In this document: positions 1-7,082 of the stretch, in pieces | How positions within the stretch are numbered: the first letter of the stretch is position 1 | How the letters are laid out: each line of letters begins with the position of its first letter | NCBI GenBank assembly: GCA_047602645.1 | Contig: JASGGU010000053.1 | Location: forward strand, 1-26,595 | Origin: JAEYFP01 sp047602645 | GTDB lineage: Bacteria > Bacillota > Clostridia > Lachnospirales > Lachnospiraceae | DNA: 26,595 nucleotides | Direction: 5' to 3' | Notes under the pieces: generated by a model | The model's input: only the letters and a program-made list of their open reading frames with translations | Databases searched by the model: none | Told to the model about the DNA's origin: nothing | Made by a program: the position numbers and the translations under genes

Positions 1-397
1 GATCAAAATCCGATCCACCCTTGCCGCCACCGATAGGCAGCGTTGTCAGGCTGTTTTTAAACGTCTGCTCAAAGCCAAGGAATTTGATAATCCCAATATT
101 AACTGACGGATGCAGCCTCAAACCGCCCTTATATGGTCCAATTGCGCTGTTGAACTGTACACGAAAACCATTGTTAATCTGAACCTGTCCCTTGTCGTCT
201 ACCCAAGGAACCCGAAACAGAATTTGCCTTTCCGGCGTGACCATTCTTTCCAATAATGCATCTCTTCTGTATGCATCCTCATTTCTTTCAATTACAACCC
301 GCAATGATTCTAAAACCTCTTTGACGGCCTGATGGAATTCCGGCTGGGCCGGGTTCTTATCCATGACCATCTGATACACTTCGTCAACGTATGACAT
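1..397 (-). CDS. gdhA: NADP-type glutamate dehydrogenase, N-terminal part (cut by window start)
   Basis: Hexameric glutamate dehydrogenase, which interconverts 2-oxoglutarate plus ammonia and glutamate in the cytosol. Only the first 132 codons are present; the gene runs off the left edge. The translation starts MSYVDEVYQMVMDKNPAQPE and contains the family blocks VPWVDDKGQVQINNGFRVQF, GPYKGGLRLHPSVN, KFLGFEQTFKNSL and PIGGGKGGSDFD; the last carries the substrate-binding lysines of the family. The ATG at 395-397 follows a GGAGG site at 406-410, which fixes the start. The gene stands alone behind a 393-base gap that holds a strong promoter and a hairpin (see below), so it probably has its own leader. 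Identification is firm from sequence blocks; cofactor preference is inferred from family resemblance only. Confidence 0.95.
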   Translation of the reverse strand, partial: MSYVDEVYQMVMDKNPAQPEFHQAVKEVLESLRVVIERNEDAYRRDALLERMVTPERQILFRVPWVDDKGQVQINNGFRVQFNSAIGPYKGGLRLHPSVNIGIIKFLGFEQTFKNSLTTLPIGGGKGGSDFD

Positions 398-457
398 GTC
401 TAAATCCTCCTTATTTGGTATGTTTCAGGCACAATCAATGAAAATGATCCTCCCGCA

Positions 458-631
458 TTACACAAAAAGTGTCTTCACCGCTTCAATCCCCTGCCCAAGG
501 TCCTGAAGGAGAAGATACTTTTTTTTGCTACCGGCACAGATAACATGGCCGCCATATTCCTTATGTACGAATACCCATCCTGCACGGAGCGCTTTTATTT
601 CATAGAAAACGGAACCTTTATCAATGAAGTG
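458..631 (-). pseudogene. 57-codon open frame without a usual start, possible gene remnant in gdhA leader
   Basis: Between the hairpin at 657-702 and gdhA there is an uninterrupted frame of 57 codons ending in TAA at 458-460. It reads like protein: KALRAGWVFVHKEYGGHV, then SKKKYLLLQDLGQGIEAVKT. No ATG, GTG or TTG opens it at a sensible position; an in-frame TAA lies just upstream at 632-634. A second frame begins ATG CCT ATT inside the hairpin and stops after nine codons. The pattern fits a remnant of a small gene, a frameshifted gene, or a chance frame. I do not recognise the family. No other gene is visible in 398-790. Confidence 0.3.
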
Positions 632-650
632 TTACAAGATTCTTCCTACG

Positions 651-702
651 AAATAAAAAGACGCCTAATAGGCATAGATACACTATGCCTGCAGACGTCT
701 TT
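651..702 (-). terminator. Terminator-like hairpin with U-rich tail
   Basis: Outer arms 657-663 and 696-702 (AAAGACG/CGTCTTT) and inner arms 670-677 and 683-690 (AGGCATAG/CTATGCCT), with a 5-base loop and small internal loops. On the minus strand the structure is followed by TTTTTATTT. It can end transcripts from the hypothetical gene that stops at 791. It also starts almost exactly where the promoter at 714-742 would begin its transcript. Confidence 0.6.
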
Positions 703-713
703 GTCTAGGATAG

Positions 714-742
714 ATTATATTACGACAGCTCTTAATTCACAA
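714..742 (-). promoter_or_regulatory. Sigma-A-type promoter in front of gdhA leader
   Basis: On the minus strand, -35 TTGTGA at 737-742, a 17-base spacer, and a perfect -10 TATAAT at 714-719. The predicted start is near 707. The nearest full downstream gene is gdhA, with a leader of about 310 bases that begins with the hairpin at 657-702. Confidence 0.6.
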
Positions 743-790
743 GCATTTTTTTATTTTGATGTAAAAATTTTTTTTGTAATACCACAACTC

Positions 791-1222
791 CTATAAATAC
801 TGCTTCATCCGCTCGATATTCTTTTCCTCAAAATCCATCAGTTCCTTAGCTGCCTCAACCGCAAATTTGCCGGCCATATCGTTATGATTCAACGTTCTGC
901 ACATCTGCGTAATCCCACGGTTATTCCCCTGTATCATCATGTCCGCAATATGGCTGGTGCTTGTATTCAGCATCGTATTCATCTGAATTCCGCCCCAAAT
1001 CATTGCCTTTTCTCCCATCCGGTCATGATAAGGCTCCGCCTTCTCTTCTCTGAGCTTTTCTGTCATCCGGTTCTTAATTTCAGAATACTTAACAGCCTGC
1101 TTATTCAAGTCCACCGCAAACGCGTCATCGTATACCTTGCTCTCAACCGTGCGAATTGCATCCAATGCCGCCTGCGCATTTTTTTGAACCGCTCTTAAAA
1201 TTGTCTGCTCCGATTTTGTCAT
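791..1222 (-). CDS. Conserved-looking hypothetical protein, mostly helical
   Basis: A 143-residue protein starting MTKSEQTILRAVQKNAQ. I chose the ATG at 1220-1222 because GGAGGAAG lies just upstream; the longer frame reaching 1360 reads through an inverted-repeat element and is very likely not translated. The sequence has no signal peptide or membrane span. It looks like long amphipathic helices (about residues 3-60, 70-110 and 115-143) rich in Glu, Lys and Ala, with a Met-rich middle (GGIQMNTMLNTS, ADMMIQGN). I do not recognise a characterised family; a four-helix or ferritin-like fold is a guess. It is flanked by terminator-like hairpins on both sides, so it is probably a single-gene unit. 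Confidence 0.7.
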   Translation of the reverse strand: MTKSEQTILRAVQKNAQAALDAIRTVESKVYDDAFAVDLNKQAVKYSEIKNRMTEKLREEKAEPYHDRMGEKAMIWGGIQMNTMLNTSTSHIADMMIQGNNRGITQMCRTLNHNDMAGKFAVEAAKELMDFEEKNIERMKQYL

Positions 1223-1280
1223 ATCTTCCTCCGTCATACCGTTTCTGTTATTATTCCATAGGACGCCGTTTTTATACCCA

Positions 1281-1341
1281 GAACAAAAGTGTGCTCCGCA
1301 CACTCTCACAGCCAAACACTTTGGCAGCACAGCTTTTGTTC
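1281..1341. repeat. Three-arm inverted-repeat element (61 bp)
   Basis: An outer pair, GAACAAAAG (1281-1289) with CTTTTGTTC (1333-1341), encloses two perfect hairpins: GTGTGC/GCACAC (1289-1294, 1298-1303) and GCCAAA/TTTGGC (1311-1316, 1320-1325), each with a 3-base loop. This gives a compact three-way junction in either strand. It lies in the leader of the hypothetical gene at 791-1222. It could be a dispersed miniature repeat or a structured leader; a single copy is seen in this window. Confidence 0.55.
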
Positions 1342-1363
1342 CGCGCGCGAAGCTGCGCATAAA

Positions 1364-1409
1364 ATTTAATTATATAGGAAATTCGAAGTAATTTCCTATA
1401 TAATTAAAT
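1364..1409. repeat. 20-bp perfect palindromic repeat, AT-rich
   Basis: Arms 1364-1383 and 1390-1409 are exact reverse complements, with a 6-base loop (cgaagt). Each arm contains a TATAAT-like block, so a -10 match appears in both directions, but no -35 is placed correctly. On the minus strand the hairpin is followed by TTTT, so it may be a second terminator after the SH3 gene. Confidence 0.7.
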
Positions 1410-1438
1410 GGCCCGGATACACTCCGGGCCATTTTTTT
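1410..1438. terminator. GC-rich hairpin after the SH3-domain gene
   Basis: GGCCCGGA (1410-1417) and TCCGGGCC (1423-1430) with a 5-base loop. The best T-run (seven T) is on the plus strand side, and on the minus strand the hairpin is followed by a weaker ATTTAATTAT. It lies 27 bases past the stop of the SH3 gene and together with the adjacent palindrome probably ends that transcript. Confidence 0.6.
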
Positions 1439-1464
1439 ATCCTATTATTTAATTAACTGCAGAT

Positions 1465-2661
1465 CTATTCTACAAAGTCGGCTTTCACATAAGCTTCCTG
1501 ACCCTTGTAGTTAATCTTGCACCAGCCGTTTGCTTTTTCAATCAGCTCAAACTGTTCCCCGCGGTATGCCACGCCAAGCTTATTTCCGGTCTCACTCGCG
1601 GTTTCTCTGATATTGACATTTTCCTTTACAGTAACCGTGCCACCTGCCGTTGCCGCCTGAGCATCTGTACTTTCACCTTCGACTACGCTATCACCGGCAG
1701 CCGCGGCCGCATTGTCCAAAATCTCCAGATACTCGGTCTTGATGTAGGCTTCCTGACCGTTATAATCAATTTTGCTCCATCCGTTTTCCATTTCTTCATA
1801 TCTTGTATATTCATCTCCGACCGCCGCTTTACCAAGTGCCTCAGCCTCTGTGCTGGCCGATGCCCGGATGTTAACAACATCGGTAGCGCGTACCATTGTA
1901 GCCGCTGCCTGTTGTGCAACCGCCTGCGCTTCTGCCTCCGCAGCCGCGGCTGCTTCCGCCTCCGCCTGCTGTTGAACAGCCAACTCATCCTTGACAGCCT
2001 GATTGATCTTTTCTCTGATCGTCGGCATCAGGGCGGCAAGCGCTTCATCGGACTCTAGCGCTTCATTATACTTGACTTCGATATCCTCGCTCAGCTTCAC
2101 AACATCATCCTGAACAGATAACGCCTGAAAATATGCCTTTTCATCATCAGTGGGATTTTCTTTGTTAACATAAAGTGCCCCTGAATCATTCGTACAAACA
2201 TACACGGACGCCAACGCCGGTGCCGGTGTGGCAGTACCCGTAAACAAAATATCATATGTGACAAGTGCAAAGTAGGAATTCTCTGCCGGACCTTTTTTGG
2301 TATAAACGACGTAATTGGAAAAGCTGTCATAATACTCCGCCTGCTTCTGCACACGAATCCGCTCTTCAGCCTCCATCGTATTGCTCAAGGATGCCATCGT
2401 ATCCGCGTCCCCTGCGGCCATTGCGTCGAAATAAGACTGCAGCAAAGTATTGACATCCGGGTAAGCATCTACCTCGTACTTATCTTTCGGAACCTCGATG
2501 CTGCTCTCCGCAAGCACTGTTGTCGCATCCGATTCGGATGCCTGATCCTTATTCTTAACCATAAATACAATCAAAACCACAACAAGTACTACAAATAGGC
2601 CCCCCACAATAAAGTACCGATAATGTCTCTCGATAAACTCTTTTACTTTATTTCCTGCCAT
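1465..2661 (-). CDS. Membrane-anchored protein with two bacterial SH3 domains
   Basis: A 398-residue protein. A short basic N-terminus is followed by one membrane span (about 17-35, FIVGGLFVVLVVVLIVFMV), so the rest is probably outside the cell. Residues about 55-200 form an unassigned globular region that may be NTF2-like (NTLLQSYFDAMAAGDADTM). An Ala/Glu/Gln-rich, likely coiled stretch follows (about 225-253), then two SH3b domains (about 254-315 and 340-398) with the repeated VNIR, GW and KI.Y.GQEAYVK pattern, separated by an Ala/Ser/Gly linker. SH3b domains usually bind cell-wall peptides, so a wall-associated role is inferred. The ATG at 2659-2661 has AAGGAAG upstream; the longer frame would overlap the tRNA and is rejected. 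Confidence 0.8.
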   Translation of the reverse strand: MAGNKVKEFIERHYRYFIVGGLFVVLVVVLIVFMVKNKDQASESDATTVLAESSIEVPKDKYEVDAYPDVNTLLQSYFDAMAAGDADTMASLSNTMEAEERIRVQKQAEYYDSFSNYVVYTKKGPAENSYFALVTYDILFTGTATPAPALASVYVCTNDSGALYVNKENPTDDEKAYFQALSVQDDVVKLSEDIEVKYNEALESDEALAALMPTIREKINQAVKDELAVQQQAEAEAAAAAEAEAQAVAQQAAATMVRATDVVNIRASASTEAEALGKAAVGDEYTRYEEMENGWSKIDYNGQEAYIKTEYLEILDNAAAAAGDSVVEGESTDAQAATAGGTVTVKENVNIRETASETGNKLGVAYRGEQFELIEKANGWCKINYKGQEAYVKADFVE

Positions 2662-2727
2662 ATTTAAACTTCCTTTCATTCCTTCCAACCAAGTATTGCT
2701 ATCATTGGTCACCTGTGAAAATGATAA

Positions 2728-2800
2728 TGCACCCGAGAGGATTTGAACCCCCGACACACGGTACCGGAAACCGTTGCTCTATCCCCTGAGCTACGAGTGC
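2728..2800 (-). tRNA. tRNA-Arg (anticodon CCG)
   Basis: A full 73-base cloverleaf on the minus strand: acceptor GCACTCG pairing with CGGGTGC (one T-G pair), D-stem GCTC/GAGC, anticodon stem ACGGT/ACCGT around a TTCCGGT loop, and T-arm with TTCAAAT loop. The loop gives anticodon CCG, which reads CGG (Arg). The discriminator base is A and no CCA is encoded. It lies 66 bases upstream of the SH3-domain gene with no clear terminator between them. Confidence 0.95.
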
Positions 2801-2852
2801 ATTTTCGTGTTAATTGCTGCTAACACATTGCCAACATTTTCACACATCACAT

Positions 2853-2881
2853 ATCATACCATAGAGAAGCAAAAATATCAA
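2853..2881 (-). promoter_or_regulatory. Sigma-A-type promoter for tRNA-Arg
   Basis: -35 TTGATA (2876-2881), 17-base spacer, -10 TATGAT (2853-2858) on the minus strand, about 53 bases before the tRNA 5' end. A small inverted repeat, GTGTTA/TAACAC (2807-2812, 2821-2826), lies in the pre-tRNA leader. The same hexamers and spacing occur in front of ftsZ. Confidence 0.65.
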
Positions 2882-2890
2882 ATGAAAATA

Positions 2891-3799
2891 TTACAAATTC
2901 GTTACAAACGTATCTGCTTTCTCAAAACCGCCGTTTTTCCTGTATAAATAGGCATGGTCCGACAAAATATCCTCTCTCTCTATTTGTGCCGTATTCACCT
3001 CGCGCACCATTTCAGACAGCCGATCCAGGCTATGCGTACAGGAGGCCGGGACTAAAAGCACCTCATGCACGCTGCTTGGAAGAATGTACAGATCACTTTC
3101 TACATGCTCCGAAAATGCGATAAGCACATCCTCATACGACATACATACCGCCCCGTTCAGCTTATATTTGTTAGACAGCACATACATCTCGATCTCATCC
3201 TCTGCTTCGATGCTGTCTGATTCGCTTCCATACAGTTCTTCCACCACTTCTTTCAGCGTTGTAATTTCAAAGCCCATGGCTTCTCTCGTATTTTTTTCTG
3301 CTTCCCGCATTAAATCCGCTTCCTCACGCTCCCACATAATGACATGAGAATGATGAACTAAAATACTCACCGAGCCCACCTCACTGTTCTTTAAAAGACA
3401 ATACGGTACAATGGCGAGATCCAGAAAGCGTTTATGCGGTACAAGCGCCAACAATTTTTCATTTGACCTGTAGTTGACCAGCTTACAGAACAACAGTTCC
3501 CGTGCCTGTTCATAATCTGTAAAAAAAGAAATGTCCACATCCTCTTCCAGACGACTTTCCCGATACACCTTAAGAATCTCCTCCATCAGCGCATCAAAAG
3601 GTTCTCCCTGCATAAATTTTTCATAAAAAGGCTCCAAATAAATCGTTGGGGAAACATTCCGTTCCTCCTCCGCTACAACAAGTCCCTCCATAGAAACCGC
3701 ATTATTCTTTACCACACGGTGGATCGCCGCTCTGCAGCTTTTTCCCAGCTGTCTTTCTGCTTCGCTTCTTACCTCTTCTAAAAATTCCTGATAATCCAT
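2891..3799 (-). CDS. DUF5688 family protein
   Basis: A 302-residue soluble protein of unknown function, starting MDYQEFLEEVRSEAERQLG. The layout matches the DUF5688 proteins common in Lachnospiraceae: a short N-terminal helix, NNAVSMEGLVV, then PTIYLEPFYEKFMQGEPFDAL, a central block VPHKRFLDLAIVPYCLL, and a C-terminal region ending SDHAYLYRKNG. No signal peptide or membrane span is seen. The ATG at 3797-3799 follows AAAGGGAGAG. The gene stands alone between efp and the tRNA. No role can be inferred from neighbours. Family assignment is from recalled sequence pattern, so moderately sure. Confidence 0.75.
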   Translation of the reverse strand: MDYQEFLEEVRSEAERQLGKSCRAAIHRVVKNNAVSMEGLVVAEEERNVSPTIYLEPFYEKFMQGEPFDALMEEILKVYRESRLEEDVDISFFTDYEQARELLFCKLVNYRSNEKLLALVPHKRFLDLAIVPYCLLKNSEVGSVSILVHHSHVIMWEREEADLMREAEKNTREAMGFEITTLKEVVEELYGSESDSIEAEDEIEMYVLSNKYKLNGAVCMSYEDVLIAFSEHVESDLYILPSSVHEVLLVPASCTHSLDRLSEMVREVNTAQIEREDILSDHAYLYRKNGGFEKADTFVTNL

Positions 3800-4041
3800 A
3801 TTTCTCTCCCTTTCTATTATGCAATTGTCAGACGAATCCGCTCAACTGAAGGAGATCACATGAATTTTCCATATATCCGGCACGCCGCGTGTCTTGCCCT
3901 TTAGGCAAATTTCCAATCTTCGAGCTGCCATTTCAACTTGCAATAAAAAACACATAGAATTTTTTCATTACAAAAGGACCCCTCAAACAAACTGTCAGGA
4001 GTCCTGTCAAATTCACATTATCACTTACACCGAAGCTCTGC
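3800..4041. other. Intergenic leader of the DUF5688 gene, with small hairpins
   Basis: No gene is visible. On the minus strand it holds the efp terminator, then short hairpins TTGCC/GGCAA (near 3895-3908) and CACGC/GCGTG (near 3881-3891). A weak promoter-like pair (TTGAGC, 18 bases, CATAAT) lies just before the ribosome site of the DUF5688 gene, rather close to it. Confidence 0.3.
3971..4005 (-). terminator. Terminator after efp
   Basis: Arms 3975-3982 and 3998-4005 (AGGACTCC with GGGGTCCT on the minus strand, one G-T pair), a 15-base loop, then TTTTG. It lies 36 bases past the efp stop and would close the aro-efp operon. The T-run is short. Confidence 0.5.
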
Positions 4042-4599
4042 TTATACTCTTGAGAGATATTCTCCGGTTCTTGTATCGATCTTTATCTTGTCAGTCTGGT
4101 CCACAAACAGCGGTACATATACCACAGCGCCTGTTTCCACGGTTGCAGGCTTTGTTGCGCCCGTCGCCGTATCGCCCTTAAAGCCCGGCTCTGTTTCAGT
4201 AATTCCCAATTCCACAAACAACGGAGGCTCGATTGCAAATACATTTCCATTGTGTGAACATACCTTAACCATTTCGTTTTCCTTGACAAACTTCAATGCA
4301 TCGCCGATTGTTTCTGCATCCAGAGCAATCTGCTCATAATTCTCTACATTCATAAAGTGGAATAAATCACCGTCCGAATATAAATACTGCATATCATTTC
4401 TATCGATACGGGCTTGTGGAAACTTTTCCGTAGGCCGGAACGTCCTTTCAACCACACCGCCATTAATAATATTCCTTAACTTTGTCCTAACAAAAGCTGC
4501 TCCCTTTCCGGGTTTTACGTGCTGAAATTCAATAATTTGAAAAATTCCATTGTCCATCTCAACAGTTAAGCCATTCCTAAAATCGCCTGCTGATATCAT
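4042..4599 (-). CDS. efp: Elongation factor P
   Basis: A 185-residue translation factor that binds between P and E sites of stalled ribosomes and relieves pausing at polyproline stretches. All three OB/KOW-like domains are present. The domain I loop HVKPGKGAAFVRTKLRN carries Lys32, the position modified in many EF-Ps; domain II has MQYLYSDGDLFHFMN; domain III ends with ATKPATVETGAVVYVPLFV and RTGEYLSRV. Length matches the family. The ATG at 4597-4599 has AAGGAGG upstream. It is the last gene of the yqeG-aroE-aroK-aroQ-efp run; aroQ-efp linkage is common in Firmicutes. A weak internal promoter may precede it. Confidence 0.97.
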   Translation of the reverse strand: MISAGDFRNGLTVEMDNGIFQIIEFQHVKPGKGAAFVRTKLRNIINGGVVERTFRPTEKFPQARIDRNDMQYLYSDGDLFHFMNVENYEQIALDAETIGDALKFVKENEMVKVCSHNGNVFAIEPPLFVELGITETEPGFKGDTATGATKPATVETGAVVYVPLFVDQTDKIKIDTRTGEYLSRV

Positions 4600-4643
4600 C
4601 CGATATTCCTCCTTAAATACGTTCCGTAATAATTCTTTATCAG

Positions 4644-4670
4644 TTTATACTAAAAAGGCAGATATTTCAA
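4644..4670 (-). promoter_or_regulatory. Possible internal promoter for efp
   Basis: On the minus strand TTGAAA (4665-4670), a 15-base spacer and TATAAA (4644-4649), overlapping the aroQ stop. The spacer is shorter than ideal, so this is weak, but separate efp expression would be sensible for a translation factor. Confidence 0.3.
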
Positions 4671-5113
4671 CTGTTTTTTCTGCTTAACTCAATTAAATAA
4701 TCAATTGCCTCCAAATAGCCTTCCAGTCCATGTCCCTTGATCAGGTGATTACAGGCAGGTGCCGTTACGGAATTATGGCGCCATTCTTCCGCCCGTTTCG
4801 AAATATCAGAAATATGCACCTCCACTTTTGGCGTCCGAATTGAGGAAAGTGCATCGTGAATTGCATAACTATAATGTGCATACGCACCCGGATTAATCAC
4901 GACACCATCTGTAATGTCATAATAGCTTTCCTGTATTTTATCGATAATGGCACCTTCATGGTTACTTTGAAACATTTCCACCAGGATATTTTCCTGCGCC
5001 GCTTTTTTCATAACCATCTGTCTCAAAAAATCATAATCCTGCCGACCATACACATCCACCTCACGGATGCCCAGGAAATTTAAATTTGGTCCATTGATTA
5101 CTAATATTTTCAT
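4667..5113 (-). CDS. aroQ: Type II 3-dehydroquinate dehydratase
   Basis: Converts 3-dehydroquinate to 3-dehydroshikimate, the third step of the shikimate pathway, as a dodecameric cytosolic enzyme. The 148-residue protein has the typical start MKILVINGPNLNFLGIRE, the catalytic loop with Tyr22 (DVYGRQDY), the FQSNHEG block, NPGAYAHYSYAIHDAL, the active-site His in VEVHISDI, and GHGLEGY near the end. Length is normal. The ATG at 5111-5113 follows GGGAG. It lies 36 bases after aroK and 67 bases before efp, consistent with one operon. Confidence 0.96.
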   Translation of the reverse strand: MKILVINGPNLNFLGIREVDVYGRQDYDFLRQMVMKKAAQENILVEMFQSNHEGAIIDKIQESYYDITDGVVINPGAYAHYSYAIHDALSSIRTPKVEVHISDISKRAEEWRHNSVTAPACNHLIKGHGLEGYLEAIDYLIELSRKNS

Positions 5114-5149
5114 AAGATACTTCTCCCTTCTATTTACACATGCTATGAA

Positions 5150-5662
5150 TTATATGGAAATAATCTGCTCTGCGATCTCTTCTGCAGAAAGCGCATCCAC
5201 CATAATTACTTGGTCCGCAAGCGCCGCATATACAGGCCCCCGCTCCTTAAGCAGCAGTTCAATCCGATCCGATACCTTCGAAGGTTCTCCTGCAAGCAGA
5301 GGCCTGGTAGTATCCTTTGCAAGGCGTTTTAATACCGTTTCTTTCGATACCTCTAAGTATATCACCTTACCGATTTTTTTCAAATAGGATTGATTCTCTA
5401 ATTTAACAGGCAGACCACCACCGACAGAAAGCACCGTGTGCCGCAGTGAACACGCCAGGTTTCTTACAAGCACCGTCTCAAGAAGTCTAAAATGTTCCTC
5501 GCCAAATTTTCGGAAAATATCAGAAACTGCAAGCCCCATCTCCCGCTCAATCCATGTATCAGTATCCTGAAAATCCGCACCAAGCTTCCTTGCAAGGCTT
5601 TTACCGACCGTCGTCTTACCTGCTCCCATAAAACCGATCAACACATAATTTCTCTCATCCAT
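5150..5662 (-). CDS. aroK: Shikimate kinase
   Basis: Phosphorylates shikimate at the 3-hydroxyl using ATP. The 170-residue form starting MDERNYVLIGFMGAGKTT matches the normal family length. The Walker A loop is at residues 10-17, the substrate-binding aspartates are in FQDTDTWIE (Asp33, Asp35), followed by FRLLE, LSVGGGLP (GGG shikimate loop) and the lid motif DTTRPLL. I chose ATG 5660-5662. A longer frame opens at 5713 and would overlap the end of aroE by 17 bases, but its extra 17 residues are unlike the family and lack a good ribosome site. With the short start there is a 34-base gap after aroE. Confidence 0.94.
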   Translation of the reverse strand: MDERNYVLIGFMGAGKTTVGKSLARKLGADFQDTDTWIEREMGLAVSDIFRKFGEEHFRLLETVLVRNLACSLRHTVLSVGGGLPVKLENQSYLKKIGKVIYLEVSKETVLKRLAKDTTRPLLAGEPSKVSDRIELLLKERGPVYAALADQVIMVDALSAEEIAEQIISI

Positions 5663-5696
5663 AACACGCTTAAACTCTCCCGTTCCAAGAAGCATC

Positions 5697-6563
5697 TCAC
5701 TGCAGACGTTCATATACCTGATTAATTATTTCTTCGGACACGGACGTTTCTGTCCACAGCTCATAGGCGCTCACCGCCTGATATAACAACATTTTTAATC
5801 CATTGTACGCCCGCCCGCCGTTCTCCTCAACAAGCCGCATGAATTTTGTCACGCGCGGATTATAAATTAAATCGATGCCGGTCTCCACCATTTTATAAAA
5901 AGCCGCATCTTCAATAACAGCTTCCTCCGCATGCGGGTATAAACCGAGCTGCGTACACTGAAAAACAATGTAGCGCTCCTCCACAAGCTCCCCGCAGCAT
6001 CCGAGAGGCATTGCATGCACTTTTGTTTTCTGTGCAAATCCGACTTCCTCTGAATAAGCCCTGACATCCTGTGCAATCGCTTCCGCTTTTTCCAATGTCC
6101 TATTTAATAGCGTAACAGAATCTGCTTGTTCCTTCGCGCATAAAAATGCTGCGGCACGTGCCGCTCCTCCCGCGCCAAGCAGCAGAATATGCCTGCCTGC
6201 AAGAGAAATTCCTTCCGATCTCAGTTCCCGTTCCAATCCGGTGATATCTGTATTATATCCCTGAAAGCCCGTCTTTGTTCTGACGAGCGTATTGACCGCA
6301 CCAATCCGCCCCGCCAGCTCCTCTACCCCGGCAAGACTGTCCATAACAACCGATTTGTATGGGACCGTCACATTCATGCCCCCAATTCCGAGCGCATAAG
6401 CGCCCTGAACGGCAAGCGCCGCATCGGACTCCACTTCAAACGGTACATATACAAGATTTTTTCCCTGCCGCTCTGCAATCAGATTGTGGATCAGCGGCGA
6501 CTTCGTATGTCGAATGGGGTGTCCGATAATGCCAAGAACCCTCGTTTCTCCATCAACATTCAT
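5697..6563 (-). CDS. aroE: Shikimate dehydrogenase
   Basis: NADPH-dependent reduction of 3-dehydroshikimate to shikimate. The 288-residue protein has the N-terminal substrate domain (GHPIRHTKSPLIHN; catalytic Lys70 in MNVTVPYKSV; Asp106 in GYNTDITG) and the nucleotide-binding domain with GAGGAARAA. The block FQCTQLGLYPH replaces the commoner N-A-T-P-L-G-M, a variant I believe is usual in Clostridia. The ATG at 6561-6563 has AAGGGTG at good spacing; a GTG three codons earlier (6572) is possible. It follows yqeG closely and precedes aroK. Confidence 0.95.
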   Translation of the reverse strand: MNVDGETRVLGIIGHPIRHTKSPLIHNLIAERQGKNLVYVPFEVESDAALAVQGAYALGIGGMNVTVPYKSVVMDSLAGVEELAGRIGAVNTLVRTKTGFQGYNTDITGLERELRSEGISLAGRHILLLGAGGAARAAAFLCAKEQADSVTLLNRTLEKAEAIAQDVRAYSEEVGFAQKTKVHAMPLGCCGELVEERYIVFQCTQLGLYPHAEEAVIEDAAFYKMVETGIDLIYNPRVTKFMRLVEENGGRAYNGLKMLLYQAVSAYELWTETSVSEEIINQVYERLQ

Positions 6564-6578
6564 AAACTTCACCCTTTT

Positions 6579-7082
6579 TTAGTTTTTCTTACACTTCTTT
6601 TCATAAAAATACAGCACAACTCTCTCTAGCTTCCGTTTCAAAACAATCTGTATCTCTTCCTTCGGATGAATCGGTTTTACAAGGATATTTCGGATCCCCG
6701 CACGCTTAGCACCCCACACATCCGTAAAGAGCTGATCTCCAACAAACAGAGTCGTTGCCGTATCGGTCCCAATCTCACGCATCGCCCGTAAATAGCCTGT
6801 CCTACTCGGCTTTCCCGCTTTGAAAATATACTTTACCCGGACAGCATTATTAAACTGCTTCACACGTGCTTCTTTGTTGTTGGACAGCAGAAGTACGGCA
6901 TAGCCGATTTGTTTCAGTCTGCGAAAAAGGGCGATCGCTCTCTTATCCGCAGGCGCACCGTGCGGAACAAGCGTATTGTCAATGTCAAAAATAATTCCGC
7001 GAAGTCCTTCCCGATAAAGTCCCTCATAATCGATTTCATATGCGGAAGCAACATATGCGTCCGGAAAAAAACAATCAAGCAT
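6579..7082 (-). CDS. yqeG: YqeG family HAD-type phosphatase
   Basis: A 167-residue HAD superfamily class IIIA phosphatase. The catalytic motif is IIFDIDNTLVP (nucleophile Asp33 and acid Asp35), motif II is LLLSNN, motif III Lys is in KAGKPSRTGY, and motif IV is FVGDQLFTDVWGAKRAG. This is the YqeG pattern, found next to aroE-type genes in Bacillus and Clostridia; the substrate is not known. The ATG at 7080-7082 overlaps the end of the upstream exporter gene by 8 bases and has AAAGGA upstream, which points to translational coupling. Confidence 0.9.
   Translation of the reverse strand: MLDCFFPDAYVASAYEIDYEGLYREGLRGIIFDIDNTLVPHGAPADKRAIALFRRLKQIGYAVLLLSNNKEARVKQFNNAVRVKYIFKAGKPSRTGYLRAMREIGTDTATTLFVGDQLFTDVWGAKRAGIRNILVKPIHPKEEIQIVLKRKLERVVLYFYEKKCKKN

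Noticed and set aside
545..796. Plus-strand open frame of 83 codons
   Set aside because: It lacks a ribosome site, runs through the hairpin and promoter of the gdhA leader, and has no recognisable domain. The minus strand explains the region better.
1223..1360. N-terminal extension of the hypothetical gene at 791
   Set aside because: It translates the three-arm repeat, and a much better ATG with GGAGGAAG lies at 1220-1222.
2662..2757. N-terminal extension of the SH3 gene into the tRNA
   Set aside because: It would make the tRNA 3' half coding. The internal ATG with AAGGAAG and the membrane span right after it are the natural start.
3894..4181. Plus-strand frame overlapping the efp end and its terminator
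   Set aside because: It crosses the terminator and the conserved efp C-terminus, with no supporting features.
6000..6600. Loss of the usual N-A-T-P-L-G-M block in aroE as a sign of a broken enzyme
   Set aside because: The variant FQCTQLGL appears to be a known clostridial form; the catalytic Lys and Asp and the nucleotide loop are intact.
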